This document shows positions 17,218-24,340 of a DNA stretch of 64,000 nucleotides, in pieces. Both the position numbers and the translations under genes were made by a program. The first letter of the stretch is position 1. The number at the start of each line of letters is the position of its first letter. The DNA is taken from the NCBI GenBank assembly GCA_022710975.1, contig JAKLGA010000022.1, positions 1-64,000 of the forward strand, read 5' to 3'. The notes beneath the pieces are model-generated. The model was not told where the DNA came from. It saw only the letters and a list, made by a program, of their open reading frames with translations, and did no database searches. The stretch comes from Myxococcota bacterium (lineage in GTDB: Bacteria; Myxococcota; B64-G9).

Positions 17218-17808
17218 TTACTGCGGGACCTTCTCGCTCAGGAAGGCGGCGAGCTGGGCCACGGAGTCGTCGATGTGCTCAACCAGGAAGTTGCCGATGC
17301 CCGAGAAGCCGCCCCGGCCGCCGGAGGTGGCGTCGATGGTGAAATCGGCCACGGTGTTGCCGCCCTTGAGCAGCTTGACGTCGGTCAAGAGATAAGAGGC
17401 GCCCGCGCCGAAGCCCCACACCACCCGGGACGCGTTGGAGCCGGCCTCGAACTTCTTGACCACCATCTCGACCACCACCGCGCCGTCCGCGGGCGCGGCG
17501 CCCTCGGCCAGGACCTCGGCCTTGAAGCCGGCCGCCTGGACGGAGGAGGCGGCCTTGGCCGCGTAGGTGGTGCGCAGGGTCTCCCGGTTCGCGGCCACGC
17601 TGGGCGGATCGTCCGAGAAGTCGCCCGCGAACTCGGTCGCGGAGGGATCGACGGCCTTGAACACGAGCGCGTCCGCCCGGCTCAGGGCGCCCGGGGCGAG
17701 ATCGGTGCGGATGATCGAGACGCCCGCGCCGCCGCAGCCGGCCGCTCCGAGTCCGCCCAGCACGAGCGCCAGCGCGACCAGCACCACCACGCGATTCTTG
17801 CCCAGCAT
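17218..17808 (-). CDS. DUF4410-like lipoprotein
   Basis: 196 residues. ATG 17808 has AAAGGAG seven bases upstream; the frame extends further upstream without a better start. Signal peptide ends in GGLGAAGCGG, a lipobox. The mature protein (ADALVFKAVDPSATEF, FEAGSNASRVVWGFGAGAS, VADFTIDATSGGRGGF) follows the pattern of DUF4410 proteins: a strand rich in conserved glycines after a small alpha/beta start. No catalytic residues are recognisable. It is the first gene of a likely two-gene unit with corA, driven by the promoter at 17900-17872. Its role beside a magnesium transporter is unknown. Confidence 0.6.
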   Translation of the reverse strand: MLGKNRVVVLVALALVLGGLGAAGCGGAGVSIIRTDLAPGALSRADALVFKAVDPSATEFAGDFSDDPPSVAANRETLRTTYAAKAASSVQAAGFKAEVLAEGAAPADGAVVVEMVVKKFEAGSNASRVVWGFGAGASYLLTDVKLLKGGNTVADFTIDATSGGRGGFSGIGNFLVEHIDDSVAQLAAFLSEKVPQ

Positions 17809-17871
17809 CGGATAACTCCTTTCCCTCTGCGCCGCGCGCAGGGGCTGTCCTCGGGTCCAGGAATGCGGGCG

Positions 17872-17900
17872 AAGATAGCATCGAAGCCGGGAGGGCACAA
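17872..17900 (-). promoter_or_regulatory. Sigma-70-like promoter with extended -10
   Basis: TTGTGC (17900-17895), 17 bases, TATCTT (17877-17872), with TG upstream of the -10 (TGCTATCTT). It precedes the DUF4410-like gene by about 63 bases. Confidence 0.45.
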
Positions 17901-17940
17901 CCGCCGGGCGAGGGTTGGGCGCGGGGCGCGGCCCCCAGGC

Positions 17941-18324
17941 TCAGGCGGTGATCTGCTGCTCGTGGAAGGAGAACAGGACGTCGCCCAGCTGGAGCTGGTC
18001 GCCCGTGTGCAGCACGGCCGAGTGCACCCGCACGCCGTTCAGGCACACCCCGTTGCGGCTGCCGAGATCCTGGATGGTGAACCCGCCCGGGGCGAGCTCG
18101 ATGCAGGCGTGGTGCTGGGACACGCTGGGGTCGGGCAGGCGCAGGTCGACGTCCTGGGCCCGGCCGATCACCACCCGCTTGGCCGGGATGGTGAACTCGC
18201 GCGGGGCGTCCAGCCCCTCGACCAGGGTGAGCAGGGCGATGCGCTCCAGGCGGGAGGGCGACCGCGGGGCCTCCTCGTGGTCCACCGTGGCCTCCTCGTC
18301 GTCCCAGGCGAACTTGTTGGCCAT
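17941..18324 (-). CDS. Stand-alone FHA domain protein
   Basis: 127 residues, essentially one FHA phosphothreonine-recognition domain after a ~45-residue acidic lead. Signature elements are all present: VIGRAQDVDL, SVSQHH (Ser and His of the peptide-binding loop) and GSRNGVCLNG. Such small FHA proteins act as phospho-dependent adaptors to Ser/Thr kinases, common in myxobacteria. GGAGGAGG precedes the ATG. A second FHA-only protein is at 36222. Confidence 0.85.
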   Translation of the reverse strand: MANKFAWDDEEATVDHEEAPRSPSRLERIALLTLVEGLDAPREFTIPAKRVVIGRAQDVDLRLPDPSVSQHHACIELAPGGFTIQDLGSRNGVCLNGVRVHSAVLHTGDQLQLGDVLFSFHEQQITA

Positions 18325-18354
18325 GGGCGGTCCTCCTCCCTTCCGGACCGGGCC

Positions 18355-18384
18355 ATGCTACCCCGGACCCGGGGCCGCGGTCAC
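18355..18384 (-). promoter_or_regulatory. Sigma-70-like promoter of the FHA gene
   Basis: GTGACC (18384-18379), 18 bases, TAGCAT (18360-18355) on the minus strand. The same -10 and spacing, with TTGACC as -35, occur before the PqqD-like gene at 43881-43910, suggesting a shared housekeeping consensus. Confidence 0.5.
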
Positions 18385-18472
18385 GTTTCCCTCCCCCAGC
18401 CTCGATCAGAGAAATTTCTTCGAGGGAAAGCGGGAGAGGAAGCTGCAGGGAGAATGGATGGGCTCAGGGCGC

Positions 18473-18505
18473 GGACCGGGGGGGCTGGGTGCGGAGCCCC
18501 GGTCC
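18473..18505. terminator. Strong bulged hairpin downstream of the pseudopilin-like gene
   Basis: GGACC and GGGGCT (5' side, separated by three extra G) pair with AGCCCC and GGTCC. The structure begins four bases beyond the minus-strand stop at 18509 and could end that transcript, although no U-run follows. A related G-rich element (GGGGGGCTGGGGGTGG) occurs at 21694-21709. Confidence 0.4.
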
Positions 18506-18508
18506 ATC

Positions 18509-18901
18509 TCACCAGAATGCATCTTCGACAATGACATCATCCTTGGTACCGGCAACGCCATCGATTCCCACATTCCTCAGTCTAATGATTATGCTCATGT
18601 CAATCCTCTGGTCTCTTGCACCGACGAGAAAAAACTCACCGTCCTTTCCGGACCTGCACCTCAGTTCGGACGAAACCTCTCCACTTCCAGCGCACAGGCT
18701 CTTCAAAAGCGTCTTCCCGCTCGGCGGCACCTTCTCCATTTTGTTCAAATGAAATAGAACCAACTTCATCGTTTCATTCAGGTAGACTGCCTCAGCATTC
18801 CAGGTATCCCTAGCCCAATACCTCCCAGCAGCAAGAATCGCCACCACGGCAAGAATGCTTCCGGCTGCAACCACCGCAACAACCGCAGTCGTTCTACTCA
18901 T
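18509..18901 (-). CDS. Small membrane-anchored, pseudopilin-like protein
   Basis: 130 residues from ATG 18901 (an in-frame ATG at 18970 would add 23 polar residues with no ribosome-binding site). Residues 1-27 are a single hydrophobic helix (TAVVAVVAAGSILAVVAILA). The C-terminus contains GVAGTKDDVIVED, which resembles the conserved end of GspG-type pseudopilins (DGxxGTxDD), although there is no GFTLIE prepilin cleavage motif. The region is clearly less GC-rich than its neighbours and uses A/T-ending codons, suggesting recent acquisition or weak selection. No other secretion-system gene is nearby. Confidence 0.5.
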   Translation of the reverse strand: MSRTTAVVAVVAAGSILAVVAILAAGRYWARDTWNAEAVYLNETMKLVLFHLNKMEKVPPSGKTLLKSLCAGSGEVSSELRCRSGKDGEFFLVGARDQRIDMSIIIRLRNVGIDGVAGTKDDVIVEDAFW

Positions 18902-18970
18902 GGTTCTTGCCGCCTCTTCTTGCAGACTGCTGCTCCAGGTGCCATGCGATCCGTCGCCTGATCCTTCCAT

Positions 18971-19198
18971 CCCCGAGCCTCGCGACCCGTCACCATGCCC
19001 CGATTGTCAGGCCACGGCCGCATCCAGGTCAACGCCACCCTCTCCGGCCGGTCCGACCGTCCCGGGCGTCCGGGCGGAGCGCCTGCCCGTCCGTCGGCAG
19101 ACGGGTGACAGGCGATCTCAGCGTTGGAGCCATCGAGGGCGCCCCATCGGAGGCTTGGCGCAACACCCTGGCACCTGGACGGACCGCAAAGGTTTCAA
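18971..19198. other. Gene-poor spacer
   Basis: About 230 bases between the pseudopilin-like gene and the 23-bp repeats. I found no protein-like frame with a plausible start. Short inverted pieces (CCCGTC at 19087 and GACGGG about 14 bases on) are present but weak. Confidence 0.3.
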
Positions 19199-19290
19199 AT
19201 AGCCGCACCATTGAATTTCATTTAGCCGAGCATCGGACTTGCAATTAGCCGAACCCTGGATCTACACTTGGCCGGCATGGAGGCACACAA
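19199..19290 (+). repeat. Four 23-bp phased degenerate direct repeats
   Basis: The word TTAGCCG (first copy AT, last copy GG for AG) begins at 19199, 19222, 19245 and 19268, exactly 23 bases apart. The first three units also share later positions (for example unit 1 and unit 3 match at about 15 of 23). The last unit overlaps the ATPase start codon at 19277. It looks like an iteron or operator array rather than chance. Confidence 0.55.
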
Positions 19291-20524
19291 GCTCCACCCC
19301 AGGTTCGCCGCAGCCCGGCTGCTCGAGGCCCTGGCCGACACGCCCGTGGTGCTGGTCCACGGGCCTCGTCAGGCGGGCAAGACTACGCTGGCCCGTCGAA
19401 CCGCGGCGCCGCTCGGCTACGCCTACGTCACCTTCGACGACGAGGTCGCCCTGGCGGCGGCCCGCGCGGATCCCGCGGGCTTCGTGGACGACCTGCCCGA
19501 GCGCGTGATCCTTGACGAGGTCCAGCGAGCGCCGGCGATCTTCACCGCCCTCAAGCGGAGCGTGGACCAAGCCCGGACGCCAGGTCGTTTCCTGCTCACC
19601 GGCTCGAGCAACGTGCTGCTCCTGCCCACACTCGCGGACTCCCTGGCGGGACGCATCGGCCTGCTGCAGCTTCACCCGCTGGCGCAGTGCGAGCTCGCCG
19701 GGCACGAGCCGGGCTTCCTCGGCGATCTCCTCCGGGGCGGTTTCAAGCTGCGCAGCGTCCCACGCCTGGGGAGATCCCTGGCCGAGCGGATCGCGGCCGG
19801 CGGCTATCCCGCGGCGCTGGCCCGGCCCGAGCCGCGCCGCCGCGCGGCCTGGTACCGCGATTACGTCGAGGCGCTCATCCAGCGGGACGTCCGCCAGCTC
19901 TCTCGGATCGCCTCGCTGGACGTCCTGCCCCGTCTGCTGGCCCTGGTCGCGGGACAGACCGGCCGGCTCGCCAACGTGAGCGATCTCTCTTCACCCTTCC
20001 AGCTCAGCCGGCCCACGATCCGGGACTACCTCACCCTGCTCGAGCGCCTGTTCCTGGTCGAGGAGCTGCCGCCCTGGCATACCAACCGGACGAGCCGGCT
20101 GGTCAAGACCCCCAAGCTGCACCTCCTCGACACCGGGGTCGCCTGCGCGCTGCTGGGCCTAGGCGCCGAGGACCTCTGGCAGGATCGTGGCGTGCTGGGT
20201 CAGCTGCTCGAGACCTTCGTGGTCCAGGAGATCCGCCGGCAGGCGAGCTGGCTCGACGAGGACTGCCGGCTCTCCCACTTCCGCGACCGGGACGGGGTCG
20301 AGGTGGACCTGGTCCTCGAGCAAGGGGTGCGGCGGCTGGCCGGGGTGGAGATCAAGGCCTCCGCCACGGTCCGGGAGGCGGACTTCCGCGGGCTGCGCAA
20401 GCTCGCTGACGCCGCGGGCGCGCGATTCGTATGCGGGGTGGTGCTCTACGACGGTGAGACCAGCGCACGATTCGGGGAGCGGCTGTTCGCCGTGCCCATC
20501 CGCCGCCTCTGGGAGCCGGGGTGA
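19277..20524 (+). CDS. AAA_14/DUF4143 family ATPase
   Basis: 415 residues from ATG 19277 (a TTG nine bases earlier is also open). Walker A is GPRQAGKTT and Walker B is VILDEVQRAP, followed by a sensor-like LLTGSSN. The C-terminal half is DUF4143: a winged-helix section (SSPFQLSRPTIRDYLTLLERLFLVEELP) and a PD-(D/E)XK-like fold (DGVEVDLVLE, VEIKAS). These proteins occur sporadically across bacteria and are often mobile or toxin-antitoxin-like, but the biochemical role is unsettled. Codon use is ordinary for the window. Four 23-bp phased repeats overlap its start. Confidence 0.8.
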   Translation: MEAHKLHPRFAAARLLEALADTPVVLVHGPRQAGKTTLARRTAAPLGYAYVTFDDEVALAAARADPAGFVDDLPERVILDEVQRAPAIFTALKRSVDQARTPGRFLLTGSSNVLLLPTLADSLAGRIGLLQLHPLAQCELAGHEPGFLGDLLRGGFKLRSVPRLGRSLAERIAAGGYPAALARPEPRRRAAWYRDYVEALIQRDVRQLSRIASLDVLPRLLALVAGQTGRLANVSDLSSPFQLSRPTIRDYLTLLERLFLVEELPPWHTNRTSRLVKTPKLHLLDTGVACALLGLGAEDLWQDRGVLGQLLETFVVQEIRRQASWLDEDCRLSHFRDRDGVEVDLVLEQGVRRLAGVEIKASATVREADFRGLRKLADAAGARFVCGVVLYDGETSARFGERLFAVPIRRLWEPG

Positions 20525-20584
20525 ACCAATCAAGTGAACGGTGAAGGTGTCTGACCCCGGATGCAGCTCCCAGAAAACGCGAAT

Positions 20585-20613
20585 TTGCTCCCGGCCAGGG
20601 CGGGCGGTACCAT
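20585..20613 (+). promoter_or_regulatory. Sigma-70-like promoter
   Basis: TTGCTC (20585-20590), 17 bases, TACCAT (20608-20613), 32 bases before the start of the acetate-transporter fusion gene, which has its own GGAGG. Confidence 0.45.
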
Positions 20614-20645
20614 GCCTCCCCGTTCCGCACACGCAGGGAGGCGCC

Positions 20646-21545
20646 ATGATCCGCAAGGTCGAGCTGGGACCGCCGCACGCCCGCGAGCTGTTCGCCGAGC
20701 CCGCCCCGCTGGGGCTGCTGGGGCTGGCCATCGGCTGCGCCGCGCTCACCCCCATCGCCTTCGGCTGGAGCCAGACGCCCGAGGCGCTCCGCACCGCGGC
20801 CATGTTCTGCCTGCTGTTCGGCTGCGGCGGCCAGCTCCTGGCCGGGCTCATGTCGTTCGCCAACAAGAACCTCTACGGCGGCACCCTGTTCACCGCCTTC
20901 GCCTTCAACTGGGCCATGAACTGGTGGGCGCTCGACTCCCTGGCGGGCGGCGTGAGCCCCGATCACGCGGTGCTGCTGGTGGTCGACAGCCTGTCGCTCG
21001 CCGTGTTCCTGGTGTTCACCTTCGGCTTCGGCTTCTTCGGCGGGCTGCTGTTCGCCTTCCTGGTGGACATCGATCTGCTCTACCTGTGCAAGGTGATCCA
21101 GGGGGCGCTGGGCAGCAGCGCGCTCGCCGTCCCCATCGCGGTGCTGACCGTGCTGCTCGGGCTGCTGGCGCTGTGGCTGGCGTTCGCCGCGCTCATCAAC
21201 CCGGTCTCGGGCAGGCGCGTGTTCCCCGTGCCCGGGCCGCTCTTCCACGCCCCGCGCAAGGGCGGTTTCGACTGGAAGCTGCGCTACAACATCTTCGAGG
21301 TGCTCTACCAGCACTTCCGGGTGCACGCCTTCAGCCCCATGCCGGTCGAGGAGCTGACCGACCGGCTGCGGCTGCTCGGCCTGCCCCCGCCCATCCTGCC
21401 GGATCTGTGCTACCTGGCGGAGTACGGCGCGCTCGCGCTCGACACGGCGGAGGTGCCCCAGGGCGCCCCGCGCGCCGTGCGCCTGACCGCGGCCGGGATC
21501 GATCTGTACGAGCAGCTCATCCTCAAGAAGTACCAGTTCGGCTGA
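20646..21545 (+). CDS. AceTr/SatP-type acetate transporter fused to a C-terminal winged-helix-like domain
   Basis: 299 residues. Residues about 18-25 read EPAPLGLL, close to the NPAPLGL signature of the GPR1/FUN34/YaaH (SatP) succinate-acetate channel family, and six membrane helices follow to about residue 190 (for example GLLFAFLVDIDLL and VLTVLLGLLALWLAFAAL). The family normally ends there at ~190-200 residues. Here about 100 further residues continue (EELTDRLRLLGLPPPILPDL, YLAEYGALAL, AVRLTAAGIDLYEQL), a helix-helix-strand pattern like a winged helix of MarR/PadR type. GGAGG precedes ATG. I infer a transporter with a cytoplasmic sensory or interaction module. Confidence 0.65.
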   Translation: MIRKVELGPPHARELFAEPAPLGLLGLAIGCAALTPIAFGWSQTPEALRTAAMFCLLFGCGGQLLAGLMSFANKNLYGGTLFTAFAFNWAMNWWALDSLAGGVSPDHAVLLVVDSLSLAVFLVFTFGFGFFGGLLFAFLVDIDLLYLCKVIQGALGSSALAVPIAVLTVLLGLLALWLAFAALINPVSGRRVFPVPGPLFHAPRKGGFDWKLRYNIFEVLYQHFRVHAFSPMPVEELTDRLRLLGLPPPILPDLCYLAEYGALALDTAEVPQGAPRAVRLTAAGIDLYEQLILKKYQFG

Positions 21546-21832
21546 GCGTGCATCGCGGCGGAACGAGCGAGCGGCGCGAGCGCCGCGTAGCTGAGCAAAG
21601 CGAAGCGAAGCAGTCCCGAAGGGGATTCCTGGCTCCTAAGCTCCGTCCGGCATCCAGGCCGCATGCTCGCAGGGCGACCTCGCAGCACGGCCCGGGGGGC
21701 TGGGGGTGGAACCCCCAGAGAGGCTCCGCCAGGAGCCGCGGAGCCCCGGCAGCCACACGCCAGGTCGGCGGATCCCCGAGGAGCCTCGTGCGCCCGCAAC
21801 TCCCCGCCCGCCCCACGCCCCTTGATGAGCTT
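21546..21832. repeat. Structured non-coding region with several hairpins
   Basis: Three inverted repeats in 287 bases: GCGGCGC/GCGCCGC at 21571-21586; CTGGGGGT/ACCCCCAG with loop GGA at 21700-21718 (perfect 8-bp stem); GGCTCC/GGAGCC at 21722-21737. The region also has the low-complexity phrase AAAGCGAAGCGAAGC. It probably serves as terminator for the convergent genes and resembles a dispersed REP-like element, a partial relative of which is at 18473. No gene seen. Confidence 0.45.
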
Positions 21833-23473
21833 CTACAGCGCCAGGGTGAGCCAGACACCGACCTCGAGGCGGGGGGCGCCGATGCTGAAGCCGTAGCGGA
21901 GCGGCTCGGGCACGAGCGGGTTCGGCGGATCCTCCATCTTGTACTCCGTCCCGTAGTGGAACTCGCCGTCCCCGCCCAGGCGCACCGCGCCGAACACCGC
22001 CACGTCCAGGTAGGTCAGCACCCGCACCTGCCAGTCGAGCCGCAGGATGCCGGTCAGGTCGTTCAGGTTGCCGATGCCGGAGAGCAGGACGGTGGTGTCG
22101 TTCCACGAGCCCGGGCCCATGAGCACCGCGTAGCCGGCGAGGTAGTGCCGCCCCAGGTAGAACGGGGTGAAGCCGCCCTCGCCCTCGAAGGCCTGGAGGA
22201 GCAGCCAGTCGTACAGCCCCTCGTCCGGGTAGCCGGCGTCGTTGAAGAAGTACTCCACCCCCAGGATCAGGCTGTCCTCGTCCGAGTACTTGAAGGAGAG
22301 CTCGGCCCCGGCGGTCACCTGCGGGATCCAGCGATCGTCGCGGCTGAGCGCGTAGGGCAGCGCCGGCGGATCCCAGACGAAGTCGCCCTTCCAGTAGGGG
22401 GTGTGGTCGTCGTACACGACCGCGGCCTCGAGCCGGAGGTCCAGCAGCCACACCCCGGCCGAGGCGTCCAGCCCCAGGCGCACGGGCTGGTCCTTGCGGT
22501 AGGCGGCCGTGGCCGCGAGCTCCACCGGCCCGAACAGGAACTCGCCCCGCAGCGCGCCGCCCAGCTCCTCGGGCGAGGAGGCCCCGTCCAGGTTGGCCAC
22601 CGCGTAGAAGTTCCAGCCCAGCGACTCGACCGGGAAGTGCAACTTCAAGAGAGTCGGGCCCACCCGCTCGTCGAGGATGGCCAGCGGGTCCCGGCGCTGC
22701 TGGTTGAGGAAGTCGGTCGGGTTCCAGAAACGGCCCGAGCCCCAGCGGATGGGCTGGCGGCCGACCGTCAGGTAGACCACCTCGCCGATGTCCGCCTTGA
22801 GCCAGAGCTGGTCGAGCAGCGTGCCGAGCGCCTCCCCGGGCATCCCCTGGGCGTCCCGCCCGTCCTGGAGGGTGAAGTCGTAGGTCAGCCGGCCGCTCGC
22901 GTAGGCCCGCACGTGCTCGTTGGGCCGGGCGTCCAGGAACAGGTGCAGCAGGCTGGGGCTGGAGAGGACGTTCTCGTTCCGGGCGTGCTCGTCGGCCCAG
23001 GTGTACTGCAGGCGCAGGCTGAGCTGGCCGCCCACGGTGAGCGGATCGTCGGCCTTGGCGAGCAGGCCCGAGATCAGCCCGTCCGAGAGGGTCGGCTCGT
23101 CCAGCCGCCGGTCGCCCGAGGCCGCTCCTGAACCAGCACCCGAGCCTCCAGGCGCGACTGGCTCCATGGGCACGGGGGCCGGCGCCGCAGCCTCCCCCCC
23201 GCCGAACATGTCGGCCTCACGCGCCGCCGCATCGTCCGCCGCAGCGCCCTCCCCTGCCGCCCCACCACCCTCCTCTGCCGCCCCGGTCTCCTCGCCCTTC
23301 CCCGCAGCCTTCCCCTCAGCCGCCCCCTCAGCCGTCCCCTCTTCACCCTTTAAGAGATCCTTTTTCTTGTTTTCTTCTTCCTTCTTGTCTTCTTCCTGTT
23401 CTTCTTCGCCCGCGGCCCAGGCCGCGGGCGCAAGGATCAGGACGAGCGAGACGAGCACCGCGTGAGTCTTCAT
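21833..23473 (-). CDS. Outer-membrane beta-barrel protein (porin-like), last gene of an ABC export operon
   Basis: 546 residues. Signal peptide (VSLVLILAPAAWA) is followed by a highly acidic then Ala/Gly/Pro-rich linker to about residue 115, where codons become AT-richer. From there to the end alternating strands (LSLRLQYTWADEH, VYLTVGRQPIRWGSGR, LLDLRLEAAVVYDD) and a final hydrophobic residue (VWLTLAL) indicate a barrel of roughly 16-18 strands. GRQPIRWG...NPTDFLN resembles the DUF1302/porin-like family motif. It would give the ABC/LolA-like system an outer-membrane partner. A hairpin lies between it and the preceding gene. Confidence 0.65.
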   Translation of the reverse strand: MKTHAVLVSLVLILAPAAWAAGEEEQEEDKKEEENKKKDLLKGEEGTAEGAAEGKAAGKGEETGAAEEGGGAAGEGAAADDAAAREADMFGGGEAAAPAPVPMEPVAPGGSGAGSGAASGDRRLDEPTLSDGLISGLLAKADDPLTVGGQLSLRLQYTWADEHARNENVLSSPSLLHLFLDARPNEHVRAYASGRLTYDFTLQDGRDAQGMPGEALGTLLDQLWLKADIGEVVYLTVGRQPIRWGSGRFWNPTDFLNQQRRDPLAILDERVGPTLLKLHFPVESLGWNFYAVANLDGASSPEELGGALRGEFLFGPVELAATAAYRKDQPVRLGLDASAGVWLLDLRLEAAVVYDDHTPYWKGDFVWDPPALPYALSRDDRWIPQVTAGAELSFKYSDEDSLILGVEYFFNDAGYPDEGLYDWLLLQAFEGEGGFTPFYLGRHYLAGYAVLMGPGSWNDTTVLLSGIGNLNDLTGILRLDWQVRVLTYLDVAVFGAVRLGGDGEFHYGTEYKMEDPPNPLVPEPLRYGFSIGAPRLEVGVWLTLAL

Positions 23474-23510
23474 CCCTCACCCCTCAAGCCATCCAGCGAT
23501 GAGCTCGGGT

Positions 23511-23537
23511 CCCCTCTCCCGCGGTGCGGGCGAGGGG
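23511..23537. repeat. Intra-operon hairpin
   Basis: CCCCTC pairs with GAGGGG and CCCG with CGGG, enclosing GGTG, in the 70-base gap between the LolA-like gene and the barrel gene. Such a hairpin inside an operon commonly lowers downstream expression or protects mRNA ends; the latter is inference. Confidence 0.35.
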
Positions 23538-23543
23538 ATCTCC

Positions 23544-24329
23544 TCATCGGCTGCGCGCCTCCAGCCACGCCTTGGTGAAGATGTTCGCGTCCAGCGGGTT
23601 GAGATCGATCTTCTCGATCACGATGGTGGAGCGGTTGCCCTTCTCCACCTCGTCGAAGATGCGCATCTCGCGCGGGAAGTAGATGTCCGCGCCCTTGGAC
23701 TGGGAGAACATGCGCTCCCACTTCGGGTAGTACGAGGTGCGCATGAGCTTCCCGCTCAGGGCGTGCTCCTGGCTCTTCAAGAGATTTCCGGTGGCCTGGT
23801 CCACCCACACGTGCATGACGGGGAAGGCCACGTCGGACTCCTGCTTGGCGTCCAGGCGGATGTGGTGGACCTTGAACTGCCCGAGCGCCTCCTCGGCCAC
23901 GTAGGTGGGCACGAACTCCTCGCTCAGCCGCGATTCGTCGTAGTCCTGGCGGCGGGAGTCCGTACCGCCGATGCGCTCGCGCTCGGTGCGCCGGTCCCAC
24001 TTGCCGGTGGTGGGATCGTACATGAACAGGTTCTTGTCGATGCGCAGGTAGCCCCGGCCCGCCTCGGCCTTGGGTTTCAGGAACAGCATCATCAGCTTGT
24101 CGTCCTGGTCCCGGCGGTAGATGACGAGCTGGTAGACCAGGTCGTTCTTGTCCTTCTCCTTGCGCTCCAGGAACACCATGGCCTTGTAGTCGCCGGAGTT
24201 GCGCTGGCGATCGTCCAGCTCCTTGATGACCGCCAGCGTCTGGGCCGCGTCCAGCCCGCCCGCGCGCGCGGGCCCGGCCAGGGCGAGCCAGACGAGCGCC
24301 GGGACGACGAGCAGGTTCAGTCCGCGCAT
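23544..24329 (-). CDS. Outer-membrane lipoprotein-sorting (LolA-like) periplasmic protein
   Basis: 261 residues with a cleavable signal peptide (WLALAGPARAG). The mature part follows the COG2834-type LolA-like fold: DYKAMVFLERKEK, MMLFLKPKAEAGRGYLRI, LFMYDPTTGKW, VWVDQATGNLLKSQEH, IVIEKIDLNPLDANIFTKAWLE. The half-closed beta-barrel of this family carries a lipid or lipid anchor across the periplasm. It is placed eleven bases after a permease gene and before an outer-membrane barrel, exactly where a shuttle would be needed. Confidence 0.8.
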   Translation of the reverse strand: MRGLNLLVVPALVWLALAGPARAGGLDAAQTLAVIKELDDRQRNSGDYKAMVFLERKEKDKNDLVYQLVIYRRDQDDKLMMLFLKPKAEAGRGYLRIDKNLFMYDPTTGKWDRRTERERIGGTDSRRQDYDESRLSEEFVPTYVAEEALGQFKVHHIRLDAKQESDVAFPVMHVWVDQATGNLLKSQEHALSGKLMRTSYYPKWERMFSQSKGADIYFPREMRIFDEVEKGNRSTIVIEKIDLNPLDANIFTKAWLEARSR

Positions 24330-24340
24330 GGCGTCCTCCC

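Noticed and set aside
20525..20580. GTGAACGG and GGTGTCTGAC words resembling sequences near REP-associated transposases
   Set aside because: Only fragments, no inverted partner and no transposase in the window.
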